A DNA stretch of 64,000 nucleotides from Saprospiraceae bacterium (lineage in GTDB: Bacteria; Bacteroidota; Bacteroidia; Chitinophagales; Saprospiraceae), in assembly GCA_025056735.1 (NCBI GenBank), contig JANWVR010000035.1:1-64000 (forward strand), in the 5' to 3' direction. The notes below the pieces were generated by a model. It searched no databases. It was not told the origin of the DNA and worked only from the letters and a program-made list of their open reading frames with translations. Within the stretch, counting starts at the first letter, position 1; each line of letters begins with the position of its first letter. This document shows positions 35,256-44,908 of the stretch, in pieces. The translations under genes and the position numbers were made by a program.

Positions 35256-36563
35256 CTATCCTTTTGCCCGAGCCAGCTCTACTTCGCGGCGCTCTACAGG
35301 CGGCACGTTCTTGACCACCATCTGCAGCGTGTTGCGCAGGCGCTCCTCAAAGAGCACAATCATGCCCTTTTTCAGATTGGCGATGGTCTCCTCGTTGTAG
35401 TGGCGCACAGTGATGAGTTCCAGCCCATCCTGGCGTTTGACATTAAACTCGTCGGCGATACGCTGGATAAACTTCTCAATGCGGTCAGGGATGTTGGGCA
35501 CGCAGATGGTGAAGCTGATGGCCGTGTTCTGCATCACGTTGACGAAGATGCGCAGTTCTGATAATTCGGCGAACAGGCGGGCGATATGCTGCTCGGCGAC
35601 GAAGGAGTAATCGTTTGTAATGATGTGCAGCAGCGTCTGGTTTTTTTCAACGACGACGATGGGCGGGTAGGTTTCGTCCACATCGCTGCTGATTTCGGTG
35701 CCCGGGGCTTCAGGGTCGAGGAAGGACTTGACGTAAAGCGGTATGCTTTTGTTTTGCAAGGGTTTGATGGTTTTTGGGTGAATGACCTGAGCGCCGTAGT
35801 AGGTCATTTCAATGGCTTCGCGGTACGAGAGGCGGTCTAATTTGACGGTGTTCTCGAACAGGCGCGGGTCGGCGTTGAGCACGCCGGGCACGTCTTTCCA
35901 GATGGTCATGCTTTCGGCATCCAGACAAAAGGAAAAGATGGCTGCTGAATAGTCGGAGCCTTCGCGGCCGAGGGTGGTAGTGAAGTTTTCGGTGGAGGAA
36001 GCAATGAAGCCCTGGGTCAGTACAAAGCCGCCTTTTTCCAGCATGGGAGGGATGATGCGCTGGGCGTTGGGTTTGGTTTTGTCCCACAGCACCCAGCCTT
36101 CGCGGTAGGTGTTGTCGGTGATGATGACATCGCGGGCGTCGAGCCATTGGGTAGGCAGGCCGATGTGGTTGAGATAAGCGGCTACAATGCGCGAAGACAC
36201 GAGCTCGCCTACGCATACGATCTGGTCGTAGGTGTAGTCGTAGTTTTCGGCTGGGGGTTCTTCGAGCATCCATTCAGCTTCGACGAAGGTATCGTTGACT
36301 GCGGCAAAGACCTCATGCTCATGCGGAAAGAGTTCGCGCATGAGGGTATAGTGCTGTTCTTTGAGGGAGTCCAGCAGGGCCTGTGCCTGGCCGTTTTGCT
36401 TGTAGTGGGCGGCTACGACGGCCTCCAGTGCGTTGGTCGTTTTGCCCATGGCCGAAACGACAATAACGAGCGACTTATCGCGGTGGCGCTGCAAAATGCT
36501 GGCGACATTGCGCACACCTGCGGCGTCTTTGAGGCTGGCGCCGCCAAATTTGAAAACTTGCAT
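35256..36563 (-). CDS. lysC: Aspartate kinase
   Basis: This 435-residue monofunctional kinase phosphorylates aspartate, the first step towards lysine, threonine, methionine and diaminopimelate. The N-terminal MQVFKFGGASLKDAAGV nucleotide motif, VIVVSAMGKTTNAL, TLGREGSDYSAAIF and the substrate region ADPRLF are present. The last 130 residues form the ACT-type regulatory pair expected to bind an end-product amino acid. No homoserine dehydrogenase domain is fused. A good promoter lies 42 bp upstream. Confidence 0.95.
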   Translation of the reverse strand: MQVFKFGGASLKDAAGVRNVASILQRHRDKSLVIVVSAMGKTTNALEAVVAAHYKQNGQAQALLDSLKEQHYTLMRELFPHEHEVFAAVNDTFVEAEWMLEEPPAENYDYTYDQIVCVGELVSSRIVAAYLNHIGLPTQWLDARDVIITDNTYREGWVLWDKTKPNAQRIIPPMLEKGGFVLTQGFIASSTENFTTTLGREGSDYSAAIFSFCLDAESMTIWKDVPGVLNADPRLFENTVKLDRLSYREAIEMTYYGAQVIHPKTIKPLQNKSIPLYVKSFLDPEAPGTEISSDVDETYPPIVVVEKNQTLLHIITNDYSFVAEQHIARLFAELSELRIFVNVMQNTAISFTICVPNIPDRIEKFIQRIADEFNVKRQDGLELITVRHYNEETIANLKKGMIVLFEERLRNTLQMVVKNVPPVERREVELARAKG

Positions 36564-36604
36564 GGTGGTGGTAAGCGTCGGGTTTGTCTGTTTTTTTCAG
36601 GCGG

Positions 36605-36637
36605 CAAAGGTAGAGCATTCCCTCATCGCCAGTACAA
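36605..36637 (-). promoter_or_regulatory. Promoter of aspartate kinase gene
   Basis: TTG (36637-36635) and TACCTTTG (36612-36605) are spaced by 22 bp on the minus strand and followed by CCGCC. Predicted transcription starts about 35 nt before the ATG at 36563. Confidence 0.6.
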
Positions 36638-36682
36638 GAGGCCTTTTCGCGCGCAAAAAGCGCCGGTTTTTTCTATAGGAAA

Positions 36683-37729
36683 TCAAGGGTTCTGTGGGCC
36701 GACCACGCTCACTGGGTATTGCATGGTCACGCAGTGCAGTGAGCCGTGCTGTTCGATGAGGGGGCGGCAGTCTATGCCAATAATGTCGCGGTCTGGGAAG
36801 AGGGCCTGGATGCAGGCGATAGCCTCGTCGTCCTGGGGCACGCGGTAGGTTGGAACAAGTACAGCGCCGTTGATGATGAGGAAATTGGCGTAAGTAGCAG
36901 GCAGCCGATGCCCGTCGGCAGCATAGCAGGCATTGGGCCAGGGCAAGCGCACAAGGTGGTAAGGGTGGCCGTCGAGGGTTGTCCACTGTTGTAGTTGGCG
37001 CTCCATGGCCTGGAGCGGTTCGAAGTGTTCGTCGTGGCGGTCGGGGCAGTACACGTGGGCGATGGTATCCGGCGAACAAAAGCGAGCCAGCGTATCAATG
37101 TGGGCGTCGGTGTCATCGCCGGCTAATTGCCCGTGTTCGAGCCAGAGGACGCGCTGCAAGCCGAAGCATTCGCGCAGCTGTGCCTCGAGTTGATCGCGCG
37201 TGAGATGCGGGTGTCGGTTGGGTGATAGCAGGCACTCGGTGGTGGTCAGGAGCGTGCCCTGGCCATCGCTTTCGATACTACCGCCTTCGAGCAGGAGGCC
37301 GACGTAGCGATGTTCGGCACGCAAGAGGCCGCGCTCCCACAGGTGACGGGTGATGCGATTGTCTAAATCTGCTGGAAACTTGAGGCCCCAACCCGAGAAG
37401 AAGAAATCGAGCACTACAGGGCGGTCGCCTTCCCAAATCGTGATGCCGCCGTGGTCGCGCGCCCAGGTGTCGTTCGAGGGAATTTCGGCAATCACAAGCC
37501 GCTCCGGTGGCACGTCGCGCAGCCATGGACGTACTGCAGCGGCATCCGGACAGACGACCAATACGTTTTGATAACGCCCAATGGCGGAGGCAATAGCCGA
37601 AAAACAGGGCAGCACTTCGTCGAGCATATCCGCCCAATCGGAGTTGGCATGCGGGAAGGTGAGCTGCACCGCGCTTTGCGGCTCCCATTCAGCAGGCAGG
37701 CGGCGTTGCGGAGAAGGTGCGTCAGGCAT
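36683..37729 (-). CDS. Agmatine deiminase family protein
   Basis: This 348-residue enzyme of the peptidyl-arginine/agmatine deiminase (PF04371) fold should hydrolyse agmatine, or a related guanidine, to N-carbamoylputrescine and ammonia. Family motifs are LPAEWEPQSAVQLTFPH, NDTWARDHGGITIW, EGGSIESDGQGTLLTT, GDDTDAHIDTLARF and the catalytic Cys333 in HGSLHCVTMQYP. The ATG at 37729 fits the family start; the frame is open further to 37777. It sits between the aspartate kinase and glutamine synthetase III genes, consistent with nitrogen metabolism, but the glutamine synthetase terminator separates it from the latter. Confidence 0.9.
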   Translation of the reverse strand: MPDAPSPQRRLPAEWEPQSAVQLTFPHANSDWADMLDEVLPCFSAIASAIGRYQNVLVVCPDAAAVRPWLRDVPPERLVIAEIPSNDTWARDHGGITIWEGDRPVVLDFFFSGWGLKFPADLDNRITRHLWERGLLRAEHRYVGLLLEGGSIESDGQGTLLTTTECLLSPNRHPHLTRDQLEAQLRECFGLQRVLWLEHGQLAGDDTDAHIDTLARFCSPDTIAHVYCPDRHDEHFEPLQAMERQLQQWTTLDGHPYHLVRLPWPNACYAADGHRLPATYANFLIINGAVLVPTYRVPQDDEAIACIQALFPDRDIIGIDCRPLIEQHGSLHCVTMQYPVSVVGPQNP

Positions 37730-37826
37730 GACGGCAAACATCTGGAAAAAGACGCACACGCTCGCTGACGAGGTCAAAAAACTTATCTAACTTTTGACTA
37801 TCCAATGGATAGGTCAGGGTCCAATC

Positions 37827-37863
37827 AAAAAAGCCTCCCGAAACCAGCGGCTTCGAGAGGCTT
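37827..37863 (-). terminator. Terminator of glutamine synthetase III gene
   Basis: On the minus strand AAGCCTCTCGAA pairs with TTCGGGAGGCTT (12 bp, one G-U) around a 9-nt loop and runs into TTTTTT. It begins 23 bp after the stop at 37887. Confidence 0.85.
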
Positions 37864-37886
37864 GGCAGTGGTTAGTTCAATAACCA

Positions 37887-40079
37887 TTAGCGCGTGAAAA
37901 GCAGTTCGCGGTATTTCACTAACGGCCAGTACTGGTCATCTACGATTCCTTCCAATTCGTCGGCAGCATGGCGGATGCGTTCCATGTGCACCTTGACTTC
38001 GTCGCAGAAGATGCGCGCTTCGGTCTGTAGGTCGTCCGCAGCATGGGCTTTGGCCTGAGCGGCGTGTAAAGCGTTCAAGCCATCGCGGATGGCGCTGAGA
38101 TGACGGGCGATTTGCTGGAGCGTTTCGCGCTGGAGCGCGGCGGAGTCTTCTAAGCCCGCCTGTTGAAGCGCAACGAGGTTCTGGGCCAGTTCGGTTTGGT
38201 AGCGCACGACGGCGGGCACGACGAGCGTCTGCACCATTTCGGTCAGTGTTTTGGCTTCAATGTCCAATTTGGTGCAGTAAGCATGGAGCTGCACGTTGAG
38301 CAAGGCATCTAATTCCTTTTTGGAGAGTACTCCTGAGCGGGTGTAAAATTCTTCCGCTTCGGGTGAGGCCAGGACCGCCAGTGCTTCGGGCGTGTTGGCG
38401 TGGTTCGACAGGCCTCGACGCGCTGCCTCTTGTTTCCACTCTTCGGAATAGTTGTTGCCCTCGAAAAGAATGGGCTTCATCTTGCGGATGTACTTTTTGA
38501 GCGTCATGAGGATGGCTTCGTCTTTTTCGATGCCTTTGCCCATGAGGCGGTCTACATCGCGTTTGAAGTCAAGCAGTTGCAGACCGACCATGGTGTTCAT
38601 GACGGTCATGGGAGCAGCGCAGTTTTGAGAGGAGCCGACGGCGCGTATCTCGAATTTGTTGCCGGTGAAGGCGAAGGGCGAGGTGCGGTTGCGGTCGGTA
38701 TTGTCGAGTTCGAGGTTAGGCAGTTTGCTGATGAGGTCGAGCGCGCGTTTGACGGCGGCATCGTCGGTTTTTTTGCCGTCAGCGATGCGGTTGAGCAGCC
38801 GCGTCATGGCTTCGCCGATGAAGACGGAGATGATGGCCGGTGGGGCCTCATTAGCGCCGAGTCGGTGATCGTTGCCCGCATGGGCGATGGCAGCGCGGAG
38901 CATATCGGCATACCGATAGACGGCCATGATGGTGTTGACGAAGAAAGTCAGGAAGCGCAGGTTTCGGCTGGGCGAGTCGCCGGGCGATAGCAGATTGACG
39001 CCGGTGTTGGTGCCCAGGCTCCAGTTGTTGTGTTTGCCCGAACCGTTGATGCCAGCAAAGGGCTTTTCGTGGAGCAGCACGCGCAGTCGGTGGCGACGGG
39101 CGACGCGCTCCATGACATCCATGAGCAGCTGGTTGTGGTCTACGGCCACATTGATTTCCTCAAACACGGGCGCTACTTCGTACTGGCCGGGCGCAACCTC
39201 ATTGTGGCGCGTGCGCACAGGAATGCCCAAGCGGTGGCATTCCGTCTCTAAGTCGCGCATGAAATGATAGACGCGCTCCGGGATGGAGCCAAAATAGTGG
39301 TCTTCCAGCTGCTGGTGTTTGGTGGCTGGGCGGCCCAGCAGTGTGCGGCCCGTCATCACCAAGTCCGGACGCGCATTAAAGAGGGCTTCGTCCAAAACAA
39401 AGTACTCCTGCTCCCAACCAAGCGTGCCGGTTACCTTGGTAACTTGCGGGTTGAACAACTGGCATACTGGCACGGCGGCTTTATCCAGGAAGGTCTGCGA
39501 GCGCAGCAAAGGCAGTTTGTAGTCTTGCGCCAGGCCGTCATAAGTAACAAATATAGTAGGTATACACAGCGTTTTGCCGCCGCCTACGTCCATGATGAAG
39601 GCCGGGCTGGAGGGATCCCACACGGTGTAGCCGCGCGCCTCAAAGGTACTGCGCATGCCGCCGGAGGGGAACGAAGAGCCGTCGGGTTCTTGCTGCACCA
39701 GCGCCGCGCCGGTGAATTCCTCGATGACGCGCCCGTCGTGCGTCATGGTGAAGAACGAGTCGTGTTTTTCTGCCGTCTTGCCCGTCAGCGGCTGAAACCA
39801 GTGCGCAAAGTGCGTACAGCCCTTCGACTGCGCCCATTCTTTCATGCCCGCGGCCACCACGTCGGCTATTTCGCGGCTCAGCTTTTGGCCGCTCTGAATG
39901 GAAGCCTTGACACTCAGGTAGGCGTTCTCAGGAAGAAAACGGCGCATGGCGTCGTCATTGAAAACGTTCTGGCCAAAATAGGAGGCAATGCTGGCGTTTT
40001 CCGCCTCCGAAAAATCATCCGGCAGCAGGTCTATACGGTTCTCTATTGCCTGCAGCGCGTTAAAACGAATGTGAGACAT
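37887..40079 (-). CDS. glnN: Glutamine synthetase type III
   Basis: This 730-residue glutamine synthetase belongs to the GSIII class typical of Bacteroidota, clearly larger than GSI (about 470). It makes glutamine from glutamate, ammonia and ATP. Recognisable blocks are the FGQNVFNDDAMRRFLP N-terminus, HWFQPLTGKTAEKHDSF, EPDGSSFPSGGMRSTFEARGYTVWDPSSPAF, NEVAPGQYEVAPVFEE and the NGSGKHNNWSLGTN active-site loop. The glutaminase-free C-terminal helical domain is complete. A -7-like TACCTTTG (40239-40232) lies 153 bp upstream without a good -33 partner. Confidence 0.96.
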   Translation of the reverse strand: MSHIRFNALQAIENRIDLLPDDFSEAENASIASYFGQNVFNDDAMRRFLPENAYLSVKASIQSGQKLSREIADVVAAGMKEWAQSKGCTHFAHWFQPLTGKTAEKHDSFFTMTHDGRVIEEFTGAALVQQEPDGSSFPSGGMRSTFEARGYTVWDPSSPAFIMDVGGGKTLCIPTIFVTYDGLAQDYKLPLLRSQTFLDKAAVPVCQLFNPQVTKVTGTLGWEQEYFVLDEALFNARPDLVMTGRTLLGRPATKHQQLEDHYFGSIPERVYHFMRDLETECHRLGIPVRTRHNEVAPGQYEVAPVFEEINVAVDHNQLLMDVMERVARRHRLRVLLHEKPFAGINGSGKHNNWSLGTNTGVNLLSPGDSPSRNLRFLTFFVNTIMAVYRYADMLRAAIAHAGNDHRLGANEAPPAIISVFIGEAMTRLLNRIADGKKTDDAAVKRALDLISKLPNLELDNTDRNRTSPFAFTGNKFEIRAVGSSQNCAAPMTVMNTMVGLQLLDFKRDVDRLMGKGIEKDEAILMTLKKYIRKMKPILFEGNNYSEEWKQEAARRGLSNHANTPEALAVLASPEAEEFYTRSGVLSKKELDALLNVQLHAYCTKLDIEAKTLTEMVQTLVVPAVVRYQTELAQNLVALQQAGLEDSAALQRETLQQIARHLSAIRDGLNALHAAQAKAHAADDLQTEARIFCDEVKVHMERIRHAADELEGIVDDQYWPLVKYRELLFTR

Positions 40080-40491
40080 AGGTAAAATTTAGATGAGTGT
40101 TGAAGAGTATCCGCAAGAATCACATCAAAGGCACTTTAGCGAAAAAAAGAAATATAAAGACTTTTTTAGCGAAAAGCATGCCAGAAAGCCCTTTGAATTG
40201 CGAAAAGTTGCTTTTATAGCATTTTTCAGCGCAAAGGTATGGCGTCATTTTTGGCGAAAATGGCTTTTTTTTAAAAAAAATTAACCATGGCTTTCTATGG
40301 AGTTCTTTCTACAGAGAATGCCTGGAAAGATGGATAGCGACTGCTGTTTACAGGTCTCGCGTAGGGTGGTGATGGCGTCGTTGGTCAGAAGCGTTGTTGC
40401 CTTCCCGGTGCGCATTCTATTATTGCCGGCCTAAAAATGGCCGCTATCTTTGCCGCCGTCAGGGCGCGAGTCCTGTTAAAAAATAAGCGAA
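40080..40491. other. AT-rich divergent intergenic region
   Basis: This 412-bp region lies between divergent glutamine synthetase III and symporter genes. It holds the symporter promoter (40423-40452) and a TACCTTTG box on the minus strand (40239-40232) that may serve the synthetase gene, leaving a leader of about 150 nt. A run of T and A tracts lies at 40265-40281. I see no convincing ORF. Confidence 0.5.
40423..40452 (+). promoter_or_regulatory. Promoter of the symporter gene with internal dyad
   Basis: TTG (40423-40425) and TATCTTTG (40445-40452) are spaced by exactly 19 bp, the best promoter match in the window. Transcription should start about 35 nt before the ATG at 40492. Within the spacer, CGGCC (40427-40431) and GGCCG (40439-40443) form a dyad around TAAAAAT, a possible operator. 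Confidence 0.7.
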
Positions 40492-42084
40492 ATGGGCGGA
40501 CATCTTACTCCCGGCCTGGTGTTGAGCATCTTGTTGCTCTACTTTGTCATGTTAGCCGGAGTTGCTTTGTTGACCGGTCGCAATGTAGGCAACGAGGGTT
40601 TTTTCCTGGCCAACCGCCGGGTACCGTGGTATGTAGTCGCTTATGCGATGATTGGCACCAGCATCAGCGGTGTTACCTTTGTTTCAGTGCCGGGGGCAGT
40701 AGGCTTAGAGACCGGCCTCAACCGCGGGTTCGGCTACATGCAGGTGGTGTTCGGCTATTTGCTGGGGTACTTGTTCATCGCCACCGTGCTGATGCCGATG
40801 TACTACCGGCTTCAGCTCACCTCTATTTATACTTATCTGGAGCACCGTTTAGGCTATTGGTCTTACAAAACGGGCGCAGCCTTTTTTCTGCTTTCGCGCA
40901 CGTTGGGTTCGGCCACGCGCATGTTTTTGGCGGCGATGGTGCTGCAGAGCTTCGTCTTCGAGCCGCTGGGCGTGCCTTTCATGCTGACGGTGATCTTCAT
41001 GTTGGCCCTCATTTACGGCTATACCTTTAAAGGCGGGCTGAAGACGATCATCTGGACGGACACCATCATGACTACATTTTTCTTGATTGCGGTAGTCTGG
41101 ACGGTGATCACTGTGGGCAAGACGCTGTCCTTAGATGTATTGGACATCTGGCCTGCCGTGCGCGACAGTCGGTATGGTCAAATGTTTTTCTGGGACAATT
41201 TTGCTGGCGACCCAAATCACTTTGTCAAACAGTTCGTCAGCGGCGCCCTCATTGCTATTGTGATGACGGGGATGGATCAGGACCTGATGCAGAAAAACTT
41301 AGCCTGCAAAGACATTCGCGCTGCGCAAAAGAACATGTTTGTCTTTTGTATCTATTTGGTAATCATAAATTTAGCCTTCCTGACGCTGGGCGCGTTGTTG
41401 TACATGTATGCCACGACGTTAGGCATCGAAATCCCGCAGCGCACCGACGAGCTGTATCCGAAAATAGCCTTTCGTCATTTAGAGACTGCTGCCGGCGTCT
41501 TCTTTGTGCTGGGGCTTATTGCCAGCACTTATGCCAGTTCGGACAGCGCGCTGACCGCTCTAACCACCTCTTTTTGCGTGGATTTTCTCAACTTCGAGAA
41601 GAAGCGCCAGCACCCTGATCCATACGCCACTGAAGAGGAGAAGCGCGTTTATTTGGATGCTACAGCCTCCCAACAGCGCCGGGCACGCACCTTGGTGCAT
41701 CTGGGTTTTTCGGTAGCGTTTGTCATCATCATCCTATTGCTCAAGGCGTTCAGTAGCGGTGCCGTCATTACGCTGATCTTCAAGATTGCAGGTTATACGT
41801 ACGGGCCTTTGCTGGGGTTGTATAGTTTCGGCCTGTTTACCCGACGCAAGTTGCACCCCTGGGCGCTACGGCTGCCGCGTCCGGGCCGAGCTCCTATCGC
41901 AATACCCGCGGTGGTGTTGGTATGCGTGTTGGCGCCCTTAGTCACCTGGCTTATCGAGATAGGATTCAAAGCATGGTTTGACGTCGGCTTTCTGACCATT
42001 CTTATTAACGGCCTGCTCACGTTTACCGCCTTATGGGTCTTATCGTATCGGCCCAGCGCCGAGGCCAGGTCTGAGCCGTCCTGA
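40492..42084 (+). CDS. Sodium:solute symporter family transporter
   Basis: This 530-residue protein with about 13 membrane helices belongs to the SSS (PF00474) family, which couples sodium entry to uptake of sugars, amino acids or other solutes. Family features are GNEGFFLANRRVPWYVVAYAMIGTSISGVTF (helix 1 and sodium site), LEHRLGYWSYKTGAAFFLLSRTLG, GMDQDLMQKNLACKDIRAAQKNM and LIASTYASSDSALTALTTSFCVDF (second half of the sodium site). The substrate cannot be deduced. The C-terminal half includes a hydrophilic loop of about 60 residues (KKRQHPDPYATEEEKRVYLD). Confidence 0.92.
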   Translation: MGGHLTPGLVLSILLLYFVMLAGVALLTGRNVGNEGFFLANRRVPWYVVAYAMIGTSISGVTFVSVPGAVGLETGLNRGFGYMQVVFGYLLGYLFIATVLMPMYYRLQLTSIYTYLEHRLGYWSYKTGAAFFLLSRTLGSATRMFLAAMVLQSFVFEPLGVPFMLTVIFMLALIYGYTFKGGLKTIIWTDTIMTTFFLIAVVWTVITVGKTLSLDVLDIWPAVRDSRYGQMFFWDNFAGDPNHFVKQFVSGALIAIVMTGMDQDLMQKNLACKDIRAAQKNMFVFCIYLVIINLAFLTLGALLYMYATTLGIEIPQRTDELYPKIAFRHLETAAGVFFVLGLIASTYASSDSALTALTTSFCVDFLNFEKKRQHPDPYATEEEKRVYLDATASQQRRARTLVHLGFSVAFVIIILLLKAFSSGAVITLIFKIAGYTYGPLLGLYSFGLFTRRKLHPWALRLPRPGRAPIAIPAVVLVCVLAPLVTWLIEIGFKAWFDVGFLTILINGLLTFTALWVLSYRPSAEARSEPS

Positions 42085-42208
42085 TGCAGCTGAGTCAATG
42101 TTCCGCGTTCCCTGTTTTATTCAGTTTGATGGCTCAAAAAGACGCATTTTTGTGCCAGTCTTTGTTTACATAGCCTGTATGCTTCTCTTAAAAACACGTT
42201 CAAACGTC

Positions 42209-43522
42209 ATGAAAAAACAAGTGCTGATTTTGCTGCTCGCCATGAGCGCGGCCGCTACCCTCTTTGGCCAAAACATCAAATTTGTCGAGTACACGCTGCC
42301 CAATGGGCTGCATGTGATCCTGCACGAAGACCATTCAACGCCCATCGTAGCAGTATCGGTGATGTACCACGTAGGTTCGAAGAATGAAAAGCCCGATCGC
42401 ACGGGTTTTGCGCACTTCTTCGAGCACCTACTTTTTGAAGGCTCTGAAAACATTGCGCGTGGCGAATTCGATGACTACATCAGCCGTGCGGGCGGATACA
42501 ACAACGCCAACACCTGGTACGACCGCACCTACTACTACGAGGTACTGCCCAGCAACCAGCTCGCCCTGGGCCTGTGGCTCGAAAGCGAGCGCATGCTACA
42601 CGCTAAAGTGGAGAAAGTCGGCATCGAAACCCAGCGCCAGGTCGTCAAGGAGGAGCGCCGCCAGCGCATGGACAACCGCCCCTACGGACGCCTCCTGGAG
42701 GAAACCATGAAGCGGCTGTTCACCGTACATCCGTATAAAAGCTCCGTTATCGGTTCGATGGAGCACTTAGACGCCGCCCAGGAGGAGGACTATGTCCAAT
42801 TCTACAAGGACTTTTACCGCCCTGACAACGCCATCCTGTCTATTGCTGGCGACATTGACATTGAGCAAACGAAGAAGCTAATTGATGTTTATTTCCGCGA
42901 CATCCCGCGCGGCAAAGGCGAAATTTATCGGCCCAAAATCGTGGAACCTCCGCTGACGCGCGAGGTGCGCGATACGTTCTTCGATATCGTACAATTGCCG
43001 GCAGTCATCCTGGCTTATCGCATACCGGCTCAGGGCACGCCCGATTACTACGCCGTGCAGATGCTATCTACCCTGCTGAGCCAGGGCGAAAGCAGCCGCA
43101 TGCAGAAACGCATGGTCAATGAAGAACAAAAGGCGCTGGCTGCCGGCTCATTCCCACTCTCGCTGGAAGACCCCGGCGCCAGTATCATGTTTGCCATCGC
43201 CAATATTGGCGTAGACCCCGCCGACTTAGAGGCCTCGATGAACGCCATCATCACGGATGTACAACAAAACCTCATTTCCGAGCGCGAGTACCAAAAAGTG
43301 CTGAACCAGATTGAAAATGACTTCATCACCTCGAACAACACTGTGGCAGGCATTGCCGAAAGCCTGGCCAACTACAAGATGTATTTTGGCGACGCTAACC
43401 TGATCAACACCGAAATTGAGCGCTATCGCAAAGTAACGCGCCAGGACATCCAGCGAGTGGCACGCGAGTATTTCAAACCCAACAGCCGCGTTGTGCTTTA
43501 CTGGCTGCCTCAACGCAGCTGA
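42209..43522 (+). CDS. M16-family zinc peptidase
   Basis: This 437-residue exported peptidase has a signal peptide at 1-21 (AAATLFGQ). The inverted zinc motif is HFFEH at residues 69-73, with the downstream Glu in VVKEERRQRMDN. The R/Y substrate pair typical of active M16 subunits is in the C-terminal half. In many Bacteroidota this active subunit is followed by a second, inactive M16 gene; here a terminator follows and no partner is in the window. The ATG at 42209 starts the signal peptide; upstream in-frame codons have no leader character. Confidence 0.92.
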   Translation: MKKQVLILLLAMSAAATLFGQNIKFVEYTLPNGLHVILHEDHSTPIVAVSVMYHVGSKNEKPDRTGFAHFFEHLLFEGSENIARGEFDDYISRAGGYNNANTWYDRTYYYEVLPSNQLALGLWLESERMLHAKVEKVGIETQRQVVKEERRQRMDNRPYGRLLEETMKRLFTVHPYKSSVIGSMEHLDAAQEEDYVQFYKDFYRPDNAILSIAGDIDIEQTKKLIDVYFRDIPRGKGEIYRPKIVEPPLTREVRDTFFDIVQLPAVILAYRIPAQGTPDYYAVQMLSTLLSQGESSRMQKRMVNEEQKALAAGSFPLSLEDPGASIMFAIANIGVDPADLEASMNAIITDVQQNLISEREYQKVLNQIENDFITSNNTVAGIAESLANYKMYFGDANLINTEIERYRKVTRQDIQRVAREYFKPNSRVVLYWLPQRS

Positions 43523-43544
43523 TTTCGACGCTCGCTTTTGGGAG

Positions 43545-43591
43545 AGCGGCGCCGATGTTGTTGAGCAAAACATCGGCGCCGCTGCTTTTTT
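43545..43591 (+). terminator. Rho-independent terminator after the M16 peptidase gene
   Basis: A perfect 15-bp GC-rich stem (AGCGGCGCCGATGTT, 43545-43559, with 43569-43583) and 9-nt loop is followed by GCTTTTTT. It lies 22 bp after the stop. Confidence 0.9.
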
Positions 43592-43737
43592 AATAAAACG
43601 AACCGCCGACCATAGAAGACGTCAGCACCGTCCATTTCATCTGTATAATGTGCCGTTTCATCGAAAGCGAAAACCGACCTGAACAAGAGTATGTTCTTTT
43701 GTATTCACAAGAACAACCTTTGGCATAGCTACACGCT

Positions 43738-44781
43738 GTGAAAGCCCAACGCATTCTCGAACGCCTGTATGCCTGGCTGACTTATCGGCCTGTGTATCAC
43801 GGGCTATTCTGGTTGGCACTTCTGGCCCTTTTGTTTTGGACAGACTATGCCCCAGGGCTTGACTGGCGGTTTGTGCTGGGCAATGTGTTCATCAGCCTTA
43901 TCTTTTTTGCGGTATTGGTGTACTTCAATTTGCTGTACCTGATTCCGCGCTACCTGGCTCGGCATGCCCTGCTCTATCTATTGCTGGTGCTTGCTGCCTG
44001 CGCGATCGTTACACCTATTCGCGTCTTTGTGCTGTATCTTAAGTTTTCGGGCCAGCCTGAATGGCAGCAAGCGTTGGTAGACGCCCAGCTGAACCTGTAT
44101 GCCGGCAGTGTGCTGGTTACGCTCACCTCCACCGTGCTGCGCGTCATCACCGACTGGTGGCGCTATCAGCAAGAAAAACAAATCCTCCAGACCCAAACCA
44201 TCCAGTCAGAGCTGCGTTTCTTGAAAAGCCAGATCAATCCGCATTTTTTGTTTAATACCCTGAATAACTTGTACGCTTTGACGCTCAAAAAGAGCGACAA
44301 GGCACCCGAAATTGTGCTTAAGCTGTCGGAAATTATGCGCTACATGCTCTACGACTGTAACGAACGGCAGGTACCATTAGAGCGCGAAGTGCAGTACATC
44401 CACAACTATCTGGACTTAGAGCGCCTACGCCAACCCAAAGGCGCAGACATTCAGTTTGTTACTGAGGGCTTCATCAGCGACCAGATGATCGCTCCGCTCA
44501 TTTTTGTGCCTTTTTTAGAAAACAGCTTCAAGCATGGTCTCAACCACCATACGCGCGGAGGCGGTTATGTGCGCTTACGATTGAAGGTAGAGGGCAAACA
44601 GCTGGAGTTTTCCATTGAAAACAGCAAGCCCGACCCACCTCCGCCACCCAGCACCAGCGGTGGTATCGGGCTGGCCAACGTCCGCCAACGCTTAGACCTC
44701 TTATATCCAGGGAAATATGCCTTAGACATCCAGGATGAACCCCACCGCTACGCCGTAACCTTGCATATGACACTGGAGTAA
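43738..44781 (+). CDS. LytS/YpdA-type sensor histidine kinase
   Basis: This 347-residue membrane kinase starts at GTG 43738. Four hydrophobic helices (about 20-140) precede a short coiled coil. A His_kinase domain (PF06580) follows, with the phospho-acceptor His169 in INPHFLFNTLNNLYAL and an HATPase_c domain holding PFLENSFKHGLNH and GGIGLANVRQRLDLLYPG. No extracellular sensor domain is present, so the signal is probably sensed within the membrane. It pairs with the LytTR regulator encoded 127 bp downstream. Confidence 0.93.
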   Translation: MKAQRILERLYAWLTYRPVYHGLFWLALLALLFWTDYAPGLDWRFVLGNVFISLIFFAVLVYFNLLYLIPRYLARHALLYLLLVLAACAIVTPIRVFVLYLKFSGQPEWQQALVDAQLNLYAGSVLVTLTSTVLRVITDWWRYQQEKQILQTQTIQSELRFLKSQINPHFLFNTLNNLYALTLKKSDKAPEIVLKLSEIMRYMLYDCNERQVPLEREVQYIHNYLDLERLRQPKGADIQFVTEGFISDQMIAPLIFVPFLENSFKHGLNHHTRGGGYVRLRLKVEGKQLEFSIENSKPDPPPPPSTSGGIGLANVRQRLDLLYPGKYALDIQDEPHRYAVTLHMTLE

Positions 44782-44908
44782 GGCCGGGCGTTCGTCCAAA
44801 AAAACTGCCTGCATTTGGTGAGTTGCCATTTTGTCTGCACTTTAGCTGCCTGCTTTCGACGCATCCAAAAACAGTTTACACTTTCACGCCCCCAACCATG
44901 TTTGCCCT

